From positions 1 to 64,000 of the forward strand of contig NZ_RFFG01000046.1 in assembly GCF_003696215.1 (NCBI RefSeq): 64,000 nt of DNA, in the 5' to 3' direction. Origin of the DNA: Actinomadura harenae. Lineage in GTDB: Bacteria; Actinomycetota; Actinomycetes; Streptosporangiales; Streptosporangiaceae. Below are positions 44,548 through 52,184 of the stretch, in pieces. The notes under the pieces were generated by a model. It did not search any database. It saw only the letters and a list, made by a program, of their open reading frames with translations, and was not told the DNA's origin. A program made the translations under genes and the position numbers. How positions within the stretch are numbered: position 1 is the stretch's first letter; each line of letters opens with the position of its first letter.

Positions 44548-45423
44548 GTGACCAGTCCGTTCGTCCGCCGACGCCGCCTCGCCACCGAACTGCGCGCGCT
44601 GCGAGAGGAGCACGGCGTCACGGCCGAAGAGCTCGCCGGACGGCTGCACAAGTCCCGCACGATGCTCTCGAAGCTCGAGAACGCCCACTCCCGGCCCAAC
44701 CTGGCCGAGATCATGAAGATCCTCGACCTGCTCGGCGTGACGGGCGAGCGCTGGCACGAGATCGTCACCATCGCCCGCGACGCCGCCGAACGCGGCTGGT
44801 GGGACTCCTTCGGTGACGCCATGGGGTCACGCCAGCGCCTCTACGCCGACATCGAGTCCGGCGCCACGACCATCCGTGGCTACAACCAGTTCGGTTTCCC
44901 CGGCCTGCTGCAGACACCGGAGTTCATGCGGGCGCTCATCCGCCTCGATCACGCGGACGGACCGCTCGGCTACCAGCCCGCACGCATGATCCAGGCCCGG
45001 CTGAAGCGGCAGGAGGTCGCACTCCGCCAAGGCGGACCGGCACTGGAGATCGTCTTGGACGAGTTCGTGATCCGCCGGCTCGCGGTCCCCGCCGAGGTGA
45101 TGAGCGCCCAACTCCATCACCTGGTGGGCGTGGTGTCGGCGGAGCCTCGCCTGAGCGTCCGCATCCTCCCGGTCGACGCTCGGATCGAGGGCGGATTCCT
45201 CGCTCGCTCCTCGTTCACGATCTACACCTTCCCGGACCCCCGCGACCCGGCCATGGCGGTCGCCGACACGGTCAACGCGGACCTGGTGCACACCGATCCC
45301 GCGGACGTAGGACGGTACGACGTGATGTACGCACGGCTCCGGAAGGCGTCGCTCTCCCCCGTCAGGAGTCTCACCCTCATGGAAGAGGGAGCCACCCGCT
45401 TGACCGAGCTGGCAGGATCGTAA
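44548..45423 (+). CDS. XRE-family regulator with DUF5753 domain
   Basis: 291 residues. HTH_31-type helix-turn-helix (about 10-65): LRALREEHGVTAEELAGRLH, SRTMLSKLENAHSRPNLAEI. The rest is a DUF5753 domain (about 95-285) with TTIRGYNQFGFPGLLQTPEF, ARLKRQEVALRQGG and VRILPVDARIEGGFL. This is the WhiJ-type architecture common in Streptomyces and relatives, usually paired with a small DUF397 protein, here 2 nt downstream. Members influence differentiation and antibiotic production. Confidence 0.92.
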   Translation: MTSPFVRRRRLATELRALREEHGVTAEELAGRLHKSRTMLSKLENAHSRPNLAEIMKILDLLGVTGERWHEIVTIARDAAERGWWDSFGDAMGSRQRLYADIESGATTIRGYNQFGFPGLLQTPEFMRALIRLDHADGPLGYQPARMIQARLKRQEVALRQGGPALEIVLDEFVIRRLAVPAEVMSAQLHHLVGVVSAEPRLSVRILPVDARIEGGFLARSSFTIYTFPDPRDPAMAVADTVNADLVHTDPADVGRYDVMYARLRKASLSPVRSLTLMEEGATRLTELAGS

Positions 45424-45425
45424 CC

Positions 45426-45623
45426 ATGGCCCCCCAGTACGCAGTCTGGCGGAAATCCACCCACAGTGCACCGGATGGCGAGTGTGTCGAGGCCGCCCGA
45501 TTCCCCTCCGGGACGGTAGGCGTCCGCGACAGCAAGGCGGCCGAGACAAGCCCCGTCCTGGAGCTCTCCTTGGACGAGTGGGCAGGCTTCCTCCACGCCG
45601 CTCGAGCATGTCCTGCACTGTGA
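45426..45623 (+). CDS. DUF397 protein
   Basis: 65 residues with the hallmarks WRKSTHSAPDGECVEAAR, VGVRDSK and LSLDEWAGFLHAAR. DUF397 proteins are small partners of XRE/DUF5753 regulators and may act as their antagonists in a toxin-antitoxin-like or anti-regulator manner. Only 2 nt separate it from the XRE gene. Confidence 0.92.
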   Translation: MAPQYAVWRKSTHSAPDGECVEAARFPSGTVGVRDSKAAETSPVLELSLDEWAGFLHAARACPAL

Positions 45624-45671
45624 CCTGACACGGCATCCGCCCCCTCCACCAGCCCCCAAATGCAGCACGAA

Positions 45672-45699
45672 GGGCCCGCAACCTCACGGTTGCGGGCCC
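45672..45699 (+). terminator. Terminator after DUF397
   Basis: Perfect 12-bp stem GGGCCCGCAACC / GGTTGCGGGCCC with TCAC loop. Confidence 0.8.
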
Positions 45700-46025
45700 G
45701 CCATCTTCGCGACCTGTCATGTCATGAAGATGGACCACCAAACAAAGAACGCTGACATGCGCTCTCTTTCTAATCGTTCCGCCCTCGCAGGATGACGCCT
45801 GAAGACTACCGGGCCAGTGTGGACTTCTGGCGCCATTTCGGAAAGTTCCTTATTGGACAAGTTGTTCACCGAATGGGGCCCATCTCACCCCACCTCGCGC
45901 GGTCCAGCTGCGCACACTCCAGTCACGACGGCCTCTATCGAACCTCTTCTCGACTCGATATGACCAGCTGGGCATTACAGATTTCCGCCGGGTGCGGGAA
46001 CTCTGATTGTGAGAGGTCTTCGCGT
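45700..46025. other. Low-GC non-coding stretch
   Basis: About 320 nt between the DUF397 terminator and the 3' end of the SARP gene, clearly less GC-rich than its surroundings. A rightward frame from ATG 45792 opens MTPEDYRASVDFWRHFGK, which reads like protein, but the frame soon runs into the antisense of the SARP gene. I see no RBS or hairpin. It may be a decayed gene fragment. Confidence 0.35.
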
Positions 46026-49000
46026 TCAGGCGTGGGAGGTGGCGTCGGTGTCGTCTTGGAGTTGGGCGCGGACGGCGTCGGCGGCGGGGACGCCGAGGGC
46101 GGTGAAGAGCTGGAGCGCCCGTTCGAGGAACGGGCGCGCGGCCACTTTTCCGTGCATGACGGACTTGACGGTGCCAATGCCCCACAGGGCCCTGGCCTCC
46201 TGGTTGGCGTCGCCTGTGGAGCGGGCCAGGCCGAGGGCCTCGTCGTAGGCCGTGTAGGCAGCGGACGGGCGGGACGCACGGCGGTGTGCGTCGGCCACGC
46301 CCAGAAGGGCCTCGACTTCAAGGAAAGGCTCGCGGAGTTCTCGGGCTTGTCGAAGGGCCTTTTTGAGGTGGAGGAGGCCCTCGCCTTCGCGGCTCGGGCC
46401 GTTCACGTAATGGGCGCCGAGGTGGATCAGGCAGTCGGTCTCGCCGCGGCGGTCGCCGATCTCGGAGTAGATGGCGAGGGCGTCGCGGTAATGAGCGAGG
46501 GCCTCATCGAAACGCCCTTGCTTGTCGTAGACCACGCCGAAGTTGTTCAGCAGGTTGGCCTGGTGTTGCTTGCTCGGTTCCATCACGTTCTCGACGCGCC
46601 GGAAATAGACGAGCGCCTCGTGCGTGCGGTCGAAGATCAATTCGAGTTCGCCGAGGTTGTTGAGCGTCATCCAGCCGTCTCGCGCGTCTCCCGCGGTCTC
46701 GTAGAGCTTCAGCGCGGCCTGGAGATAGGAGATCGCTTCGTTGTAGCGGCCCTGATGCCATTTGACGATTCCGGCGTGGTCCAGGGTCGAGGCTTCACCG
46801 GCGTGGTCGCCGAGGGAACGCCAGAGGGTGAGCGCCTGGTCGTAATAGCCGGATGCGACGTCGTATTCGGATCGGGTCCAGTGGATGAGGCCGATCTGGT
46901 CGAGTGCGGCGGCGGCGCCCGCCCGGTCGCCCAGGTGTTCGTGGATGCGGAGGGACTCGGTGGCCGACTCGAGGGCGGAGGGGTGATCGCCCGTCCGCCA
47001 GAACGTCCTGCCGAGGTGGGCGAGGGCGCGGGCCGTTCCGGCTTCGTCCCGCTGGGTTCGGCGGGCCTGGACGGCGGCCTGGTGGACGCGCACGGCGTCG
47101 TGCCAGCGTCCGGACTCCTGGAGGTGGGCGGCGAGCGCGTCGCTGAAGCGGCCGGTGTACTCGCCGAGGTCGTGGGCGGCGCTGTAGTCGACCATCGGGA
47201 CCAGGTTGTCGGCCTCCTCGTCGAGGCGGACGCGGTCGGTTCCCTCCGCGAGTGCGAGGTAGTGGCCCAGGAGGCGGCGCACCGGGGGCGGTACCGCGGG
47301 GGGCGGGGGCGGTGCGGCCAGGCCGTGGGCGTACTCGTGGAGCAGGTCGTGGAAGCGGTAGTGGCCCCGGTCGATCTCGGCCAGGAGGTGGTGGTCGGCG
47401 AGTTCTTCGAGGACGGGTTCGGCGCGCGTGGGCGGCATGTCCAGCAGGACACCCGCGGCCTCGGTGGTGATGACGGGGCCGGGATGCAGGGAGAGCAGGC
47501 GGAACGCCTCCCGCGGGAGCGGTGGCAGCCCTTCGTAGGACAACGCGAACGCCGCGAGCAGGTGGCGGTTCTCGGCGCGGATCTCGGCCAGGCGGCCGGG
47601 GCGGACGCGCAGGCGGCGGACCAGGTCGGCGACGTCCCAGTGGGCGCGGTGGCGCAGGCGGTTGCCGGTGAGCTGGAGGGCTAGGGGCAGGTGTCCGCAG
47701 AGCCGCGCGACCTCGGCGACGTCGGCGCCGGACGCGTCGGCGCCGGTCCCGCTGACCCGGACGAACAGGTCGGCGGACTCGTCCGGCGGGAGGACGTCGA
47801 GCGTGAGCGGCCGGGCGTCGTCCAAGCCCGCGAGGGTGCGCCTGCTGGTGGTGATGACGAGGCTGCCCGCGCCGCCCGGGAGCAGCGGGTTCACCTGGGT
47901 GACGCCGAGCGCGTCGTCCAGGACGACCAGGACGCGGCGGTGCGCGAGGTGGGAGCGCCACAGCGCCGAGCGGCGGTCGGTGTCGACCGGGGCGCTGCCG
48001 GGTTCGACGCCGATCTTGCGGAGCAGCGTGCCGAGCGCCTCGGCGGGGTGGATGGGGCTGCGTTCGGCGCTGTGCCCGTGCAGCGAGAGGAAGAGGCAAC
48101 CGTCCGGGTAGCGGTCGGCGAGCCGGTGCGCGAGGTGGACGGCCAGGACGGTCTTGCCGACTCCCGGCATGCCGTCGATCGCGATGACGGAGACGCCGCC
48201 GTCGTCCGCGAGGGCCCGCAGGGCGCGCATCTCCCGGTCGCGTCCGGTGAAGGTGCCGAGGTCGCGGAGCAGGTCGTTGGTCGGCGGTGGACGGCGCGTC
48301 CCCCGGGACGACGTCGGCGGGTCGAGCGCGGCGTCTCCCACGAGGATCTGCCGGTGCAGTTCGCGCAGCGCCGTTCCGGGGGTGGCGCCCAGGCGTTCGT
48401 CCATGCGCCGGCGGGCCGACTCGTATTCGTCGAGAGCATCTCCGGAACGGCCCGAACGGTGCAGGGCCAGCATCAGCAGCGCGACGGCGCGGTCATTCTC
48501 GGGGTTCGCCGCGACGACGTCCGGGAGTTCCCCGACGAGTTCTTCATGGCGGCCGAGTTCGAGAATGAGTTCGACTCGTTCGAGGGTGCAGCCGAGCAGT
48601 TCACCGGCGATCCTTTGGCGGACGCGCGCGGCCCAGTCGCCCGACACGTTCTGCAGGGGAATGCCGCCGGCCAGCCGCTCGGCGTCGCCATAGACCTCCA
48701 CGGCGTGTTCGCGGCGGCCCCGCGCGGCGAGGTCGGCGGCGCGCTTCCGCAGTTCGTGGAAGCGCCGGTAGTCGACGTCGTCGGCGCTCGCGTCCAGCAC
48801 GTACGCGCCGGTCGCGCGGGTCAGGCGCTCGCGGGGGTCGGTCCGGGTGAGCTGGGTGCGCAGCCGCGCGATGTGGCTGTAGAGGAAGTTGCGCGCCTTG
48901 GCGGGCGGCTCGCCCTCCCAGATCCGGTCGATGAGGGTCTCGGTCGGGACCGGGCGGTCGCCCGCCAGCAGCAGGGAGGCGAGGATGATCCGTTCCTTCG

Positions 49001-49067
49001 CCCAGGGCGACGAGGGCGTTCCGCCGTCCGCCTGGATCTCCACCAGGCCGAGAATTCGGAATTCCAC
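46026..49067 (-). CDS. AfsR-type SARP regulator: SARP, NB-ARC and TPR domains
   Basis: 1013 residues. The N-terminus is an OmpR-like winged helix (FRILGLVEIQADGG, then IILASLLLAGDRPVPTETLI) followed by the bacterial transcriptional activation domain (about 95-245, DVDYRRFHELRKRAADLAAR). An NB-ARC ATPase (about 280-560) has Walker A IDGMPGVGKTVLAVHLA, Walker B RVLVVLDDALG and SLVITTSRR. From about 640 on there are TPR repeats (GRTFWRTGDHPSALESATES, and several similar units). It is probably a switch that binds direct repeats. GTG 49067 with GGGAG 6-7 nt upstream gives the natural SARP N-terminus. Divergent from the 49306 operon. Confidence 0.92.
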   Translation of the reverse strand: MEFRILGLVEIQADGGTPSSPWAKERIILASLLLAGDRPVPTETLIDRIWEGEPPAKARNFLYSHIARLRTQLTRTDPRERLTRATGAYVLDASADDVDYRRFHELRKRAADLAARGRREHAVEVYGDAERLAGGIPLQNVSGDWAARVRQRIAGELLGCTLERVELILELGRHEELVGELPDVVAANPENDRAVALLMLALHRSGRSGDALDEYESARRRMDERLGATPGTALRELHRQILVGDAALDPPTSSRGTRRPPPTNDLLRDLGTFTGRDREMRALRALADDGGVSVIAIDGMPGVGKTVLAVHLAHRLADRYPDGCLFLSLHGHSAERSPIHPAEALGTLLRKIGVEPGSAPVDTDRRSALWRSHLAHRRVLVVLDDALGVTQVNPLLPGGAGSLVITTSRRTLAGLDDARPLTLDVLPPDESADLFVRVSGTGADASGADVAEVARLCGHLPLALQLTGNRLRHRAHWDVADLVRRLRVRPGRLAEIRAENRHLLAAFALSYEGLPPLPREAFRLLSLHPGPVITTEAAGVLLDMPPTRAEPVLEELADHHLLAEIDRGHYRFHDLLHEYAHGLAAPPPPPAVPPPVRRLLGHYLALAEGTDRVRLDEEADNLVPMVDYSAAHDLGEYTGRFSDALAAHLQESGRWHDAVRVHQAAVQARRTQRDEAGTARALAHLGRTFWRTGDHPSALESATESLRIHEHLGDRAGAAAALDQIGLIHWTRSEYDVASGYYDQALTLWRSLGDHAGEASTLDHAGIVKWHQGRYNEAISYLQAALKLYETAGDARDGWMTLNNLGELELIFDRTHEALVYFRRVENVMEPSKQHQANLLNNFGVVYDKQGRFDEALAHYRDALAIYSEIGDRRGETDCLIHLGAHYVNGPSREGEGLLHLKKALRQARELREPFLEVEALLGVADAHRRASRPSAAYTAYDEALGLARSTGDANQEARALWGIGTVKSVMHGKVAARPFLERALQLFTALGVPAADAVRAQLQDDTDATSHA

Positions 49068-49105
49068 TCGTGCTCCCTTCGGGAAGATTTCCGACGGGCA
49101 GCCTT

Positions 49106-49132
49106 TTGACAGTCGGATCCTTTCACTGTCAA
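49106..49132. promoter_or_regulatory. TTGACAGT inverted repeat near SARP start
   Basis: TTGACAGT and ACTGTCAA, perfect 8-bp arms with an 11-nt spacer, 39-65 nt upstream of the SARP GTG. Confidence 0.5.
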
Positions 49133-49196
49133 GCGGGCCGGACCAGAAGGAAGGCGACTGTCCCCTGGCCACTTCGGGCCGGTTCCTCCACCCCGG

Positions 49197-49243
49197 CCGC
49201 AAGGGTCCCCGCAAGGTACGCCGCAAGGTGCATTTCGGACTAT
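49197..49243 (+). promoter_or_regulatory. Three CCGCAAGG repeats and -10, GT operon
   Basis: CCGCAAGG occurs at 49197-49204, 49209-49216 and 49221-49228, an exact 12-bp period. GACTAT (49238-49243) lies 9 nt after the last repeat and may be the -10. Direct repeats close to a -10 with no -35 is the layout of SARP-activated promoters, although the usual period there is 11 bp. Confidence 0.5.
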
Positions 49244-49305
49244 CGGCGTGGGGTCGCTACGAAACGGGCGGCGTGGATGCCGCCCTGAAGGGGGCATGAA
49301 CGCAG

Positions 49306-50517
49306 ATGTCCGACAGCGATTGGCGCCCGTTCCCGGTCGGGATGGACGCCGGCCGATGGGTGACGCGCGGCGGATGCAAGACGCTGCTGGTCGTGGTGCA
49401 CACCGTGACCGGCGGGCAGCGGCTGCTGTCCGCCGCACGGCTGGTGGAGAACGACCTGCGCGTGCAGGTCGTCTTCACCCAGGGGCCGGACGCCTTCGGC
49501 GCCGGAGTCAAGGAGTTCCTCGACGGGATCGGCGCGGCGGCCGTCCCGTGGCGGCAGGCGGTGCGGACGGAGTTCGACCTCGCGCTCGCCGCCGGCTACG
49601 GCGGGCTGGCCGATCTCCACGCCCCGGTCGTCGTCATGCCGCACGGGATCGGCCACACCAAGCTCCTCGCGCGGCGTGAGGGCCGCGCGGTGGGCGAACG
49701 CGTGGCGTACGGGCTCGACGCGCAGCGGCTCGTCCGGGACGGGACGCTCGTGCCGTCCGCGGTGGTGCTGCCGCACGAGGACGACCTCGCCGCGCTCGGC
49801 CGGAGCTGCCCGGAGGCGGTGCCCGCGGCGCACGTGCTGGGCGACCCGAGCTTCGACGTGCTGGAGGCCAGCCTGTCGCGGCGCGCGTCGTACCAGGTGG
49901 CGCTGGGCGCGGGCGATGGCCGCAAGCTGGTGGTGGTGTGCTCGACCTGGGGGCCGAAGTCGCTGCTCGGGCGGCGTCCCGAGCTGTGGTCACGGCTGCT
50001 CGACGAGCTCCCCGAGGACGAGTACCAGGTGGTGACGCTGCTCCACCCGCACGTCTGGGCCGCCCACGGCGAGTACCAGCTGCGAAGTTGGCTGGCCGAC
50101 CGGCTGAGACGCGGGCTGAGCCTGGTCCCGCCGTCGGCCGACTGGCTCGCGGTGCTCGCCGCCGCGGACTGGATCGTCGGCGACCACGGCTCGGCGACCG
50201 TCTACGGAGCGGCGGCCGGGGTGCCGGTGCTGCTCGCCAGCTTCCCGCCCGAGGAGGTGGCGCCGGACTCGGCCGCCGCCCGGCTCGCGCAGGTCGCGCC
50301 CCGCGTCGGGCGGGGCGCGCTGCCGCGGCAGCTCGCGCAGGCCGCCGAGGGCTTCTCCGCGGACCGGCACCGCGCGGTCGTCGCGCGGATCACGTCCCGG
50401 CCCGGCCGGTTCGGGCGGCTGATGCGGCGCCTGATCTACCGGCGGATGCGGCTGCCGCAACCGCCGACGGTCCCCGGGACGCCGCCCGCCGCCGCCCCGC
50501 CCTTCCTGACCCGGTGA
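49306..50517 (+). CDS. GT-B-like protein related to CDP-glycerol glycerophosphotransferases
   Basis: 403 residues, no signal peptide or membrane helix. The N-terminal half has a Rossmann-like start (LLVVVHTVTGGQRLLSAARL, VQVVFTQGPDAFGAGV) and HAPVVVMPHGIGHTKLL. The C-terminal half has VVVCSTWGPKSLLGRRPELW, EYQVVTLLHPHVWAAHGEY and DWIVGDHGSATVYGAAAGVP, which parallel the nucleotide-donor loop and the SDxSS-type motif of CDP-glycerol glycerophosphotransferases and UDP-GlcNAc epimerases. So a GT-B glycosyl- or phosphoglyceryl-transferase fold is likely, with unknown substrates. First gene of a three-gene operon (GTGA overlap or 11-nt gap, then ATGA overlap). Confidence 0.75.
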   Translation: MSDSDWRPFPVGMDAGRWVTRGGCKTLLVVVHTVTGGQRLLSAARLVENDLRVQVVFTQGPDAFGAGVKEFLDGIGAAAVPWRQAVRTEFDLALAAGYGGLADLHAPVVVMPHGIGHTKLLARREGRAVGERVAYGLDAQRLVRDGTLVPSAVVLPHEDDLAALGRSCPEAVPAAHVLGDPSFDVLEASLSRRASYQVALGAGDGRKLVVVCSTWGPKSLLGRRPELWSRLLDELPEDEYQVVTLLHPHVWAAHGEYQLRSWLADRLRRGLSLVPPSADWLAVLAAADWIVGDHGSATVYGAAAGVPVLLASFPPEEVAPDSAAARLAQVAPRVGRGALPRQLAQAAEGFSADRHRAVVARITSRPGRFGRLMRRLIYRRMRLPQPPTVPGTPPAAAPPFLTR

Positions 50518-50528
50518 ACGGAGGCGTC

Positions 50529-51185
50529 GTGTCCGATCTCGTGATGCTGGTCCGGACGTACGAGCCGGACCGTCCGCTGCGGGTCTGCCGCGTCCCGTAC
50601 CCGCCGGCGGCGCGCGGCACGACCGCCGTGCTCGTCATCCCCCGGGGCGGCGGGCTCCGCGCGCCCCGGCTGGCGCTGTTCACCGGCCGGGACGACGACA
50701 ACGCCGCCGAGCTGTGCCCGCCCGGCGCGCTCACCGCGCTGGACGCGCACGTCGTGGCCCGCTACGACGACGCCCAGGACCTGCCCCGCCGCGAGTTCGC
50801 CGACGTGCTGACCGGACGGGTGAGACGCCCGTCCCGCAGCGCCTTCGAGCGGCTGTCGGCCGTGCTGCGCCGCTACCCGGGCTGCTCGGTCGCGGTCGGC
50901 CCGTCCGGGGACCAGGAGGTGGCGGTGCTGCGCGGCGGCGCGACCGTCCGCAGCCTCAGCACCCCGCGCCGGTCCCGGTCCGGCGCGGACCTGTGGCCGG
51001 ACGTCCACGGCTCCTTCCTCTACTGCTGGACGACCGCCGGGCTCCCGCTCGGCGACCTGTCCCACTGCGTCCTGATCGTCGGACGCCTCGGCACGTTCGG
51101 TGACCGCCCGCACCTGGAGGCGTCGGGCCGGGTCCTCATCACGTCCGTCGAGGACGGCGTGGCGGTTCGGAGGCTGGCGTCATGA
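50529..51185 (+). CDS. Hypothetical protein, 218 aa, in GT-PfkB operon
   Basis: No family recognised. It is a soluble beta-rich protein: SDLVMLVRTYEPDRPLRVCR, AVLVIPRGGGLRAPRLALF, YPGCSVAVGPSGDQEVAVL and a C-terminal HGSFLYCWTTAGLPLGDLSH, VLITSVEDGVAVRR. GTG 50529 is chosen because GGAGG lies 4 nt upstream; GTG 50514, overlapping the previous stop, is the alternative. Its last codons overlap the PfkB start (ATGA). It is probably a partner of the enzymes encoded on either side. Confidence 0.75.
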   Translation: MSDLVMLVRTYEPDRPLRVCRVPYPPAARGTTAVLVIPRGGGLRAPRLALFTGRDDDNAAELCPPGALTALDAHVVARYDDAQDLPRREFADVLTGRVRRPSRSAFERLSAVLRRYPGCSVAVGPSGDQEVAVLRGGATVRSLSTPRRSRSGADLWPDVHGSFLYCWTTAGLPLGDLSHCVLIVGRLGTFGDRPHLEASGRVLITSVEDGVAVRRLAS

Positions 51186-52108
51186 GCCCGATCGTGCTGG
51201 TGGCGGGGGCCGTGAGCCTGTACGCCACGGTCGGCGTCCGGGACTTCCCGGTCGCGTACGCGTCGCGGTCCAAGCCGTCCTGGGTGGAGTTCGGATGCTC
51301 CGGCGTCGCGCTGAGCGTCTCGCGCGTGCAGGCGGCGTTCGGGCACCGGGTGCGGCTGTGCACGCTGGTCGGCGACGACAGCGCCGGGACGGCCGTCCGC
51401 GACGACCTGGCGCGGCTGGGGCTGCTCGGTCCCGGCGTCCTGCGGACACCGGTGTCGACGACCGGCGTCGTCCTGGTGAACGAGCAGGGACGGCGCATGG
51501 GACTGCCCTACCTCTCCCCCATCGACCACGAGGTCTACCCGTGGGACGTCCTGGAGGCGCAGGCGTCCGGGGCCGACCTGCTGGTGCTGACGAACATCCG
51601 GCCGATCCGACCGCTGGTCGGGCGGGCCGCGCGCCTGGGCGTCCCGATCGCGGTCGACCTGCACCAGATCGACGGCCCGGACAACGAGTACAACCGGCCG
51701 TGGCTGGAGCACGCGAGCGTCGTGTTCGCCAGTCACGAGCGGCTGCCCGAGCCCGGGGTCTGGGCGGGTGAGGTGTTCCGCCGCTTCCCGCGCTGCGGCG
51801 TCGTCGGCGTCGGCATGGCCGAGCGCGGCGCGGCGGTGGCGCTGCGGGACGGGCGCCTGATCAGGGTGGACGCCGTGGTGCCCGGCCGCGTCGTCAACAC
51901 CTCGGGCGCGGGCGACGCGCTGTTCTCGACCTTCCTGGCCGTGTGGCTGCGCACCGGTGACCCGGTCGCGGCGCTGCGGTCGGGGGTCGTCCACGCGGGC
52001 TGGAAGATCGGCTTCCGCCGTCCGTCGGCCGCGACGCTGCGTCCCGGCGAGCTGGCGGCGCTGTGCGAGGCCGATCCGCCGCGGGTCGTGGTCGGACGCT
52101 GGGACTGA
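51182..52108 (+). CDS. PfkB-family carbohydrate kinase
   Basis: 308 residues, ribokinase/PfkB fold: FGCSGVALSVSRVQAAFGH near residue 38 takes the place of the first PfkB signature, LCTLVGDDSAGTAVRDDLAR follows, and the ATP-site signature VVNTSGAGDALFSTFLAVWL (about 238-257) carries the catalytic Asp. A DLHQIDGPDNEYNRPWLEHA segment is unusual and may contribute to substrate choice. It phosphorylates an unknown sugar, nucleoside or sugar-linked compound. Last gene of the SARP-flanked operon. Confidence 0.88.
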   Translation: MSPIVLVAGAVSLYATVGVRDFPVAYASRSKPSWVEFGCSGVALSVSRVQAAFGHRVRLCTLVGDDSAGTAVRDDLARLGLLGPGVLRTPVSTTGVVLVNEQGRRMGLPYLSPIDHEVYPWDVLEAQASGADLLVLTNIRPIRPLVGRAARLGVPIAVDLHQIDGPDNEYNRPWLEHASVVFASHERLPEPGVWAGEVFRRFPRCGVVGVGMAERGAAVALRDGRLIRVDAVVPGRVVNTSGAGDALFSTFLAVWLRTGDPVAALRSGVVHAGWKIGFRRPSAATLRPGELAALCEADPPRVVVGRWD

Positions 52109-52129
52109 CCCCGCTCATCGGGGCAGCTC

Positions 52130-52184
52130 GGGTCAGCGGGGCGGGCCGGGGCAGCAGGACCGACCGGGTCAGCGGGGCGGGCCG
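52130..52184 (+). repeat. 19-bp direct repeat, 36-bp step
   Basis: GGGTCAGCGGGGCGGGCCG at 52130-52148 and again at 52166-52184, between the stop of the PfkB gene and the convergent NB-ARC gene (whose 3' end it overlaps). Probably slippage; I see no hairpin. Confidence 0.6.

Noticed and set aside
52130-52184. 19-bp direct repeat as a regulatory or att site
   Set aside because: It lies at and inside the 3' end of a coding region, in G-rich slippage-prone sequence.
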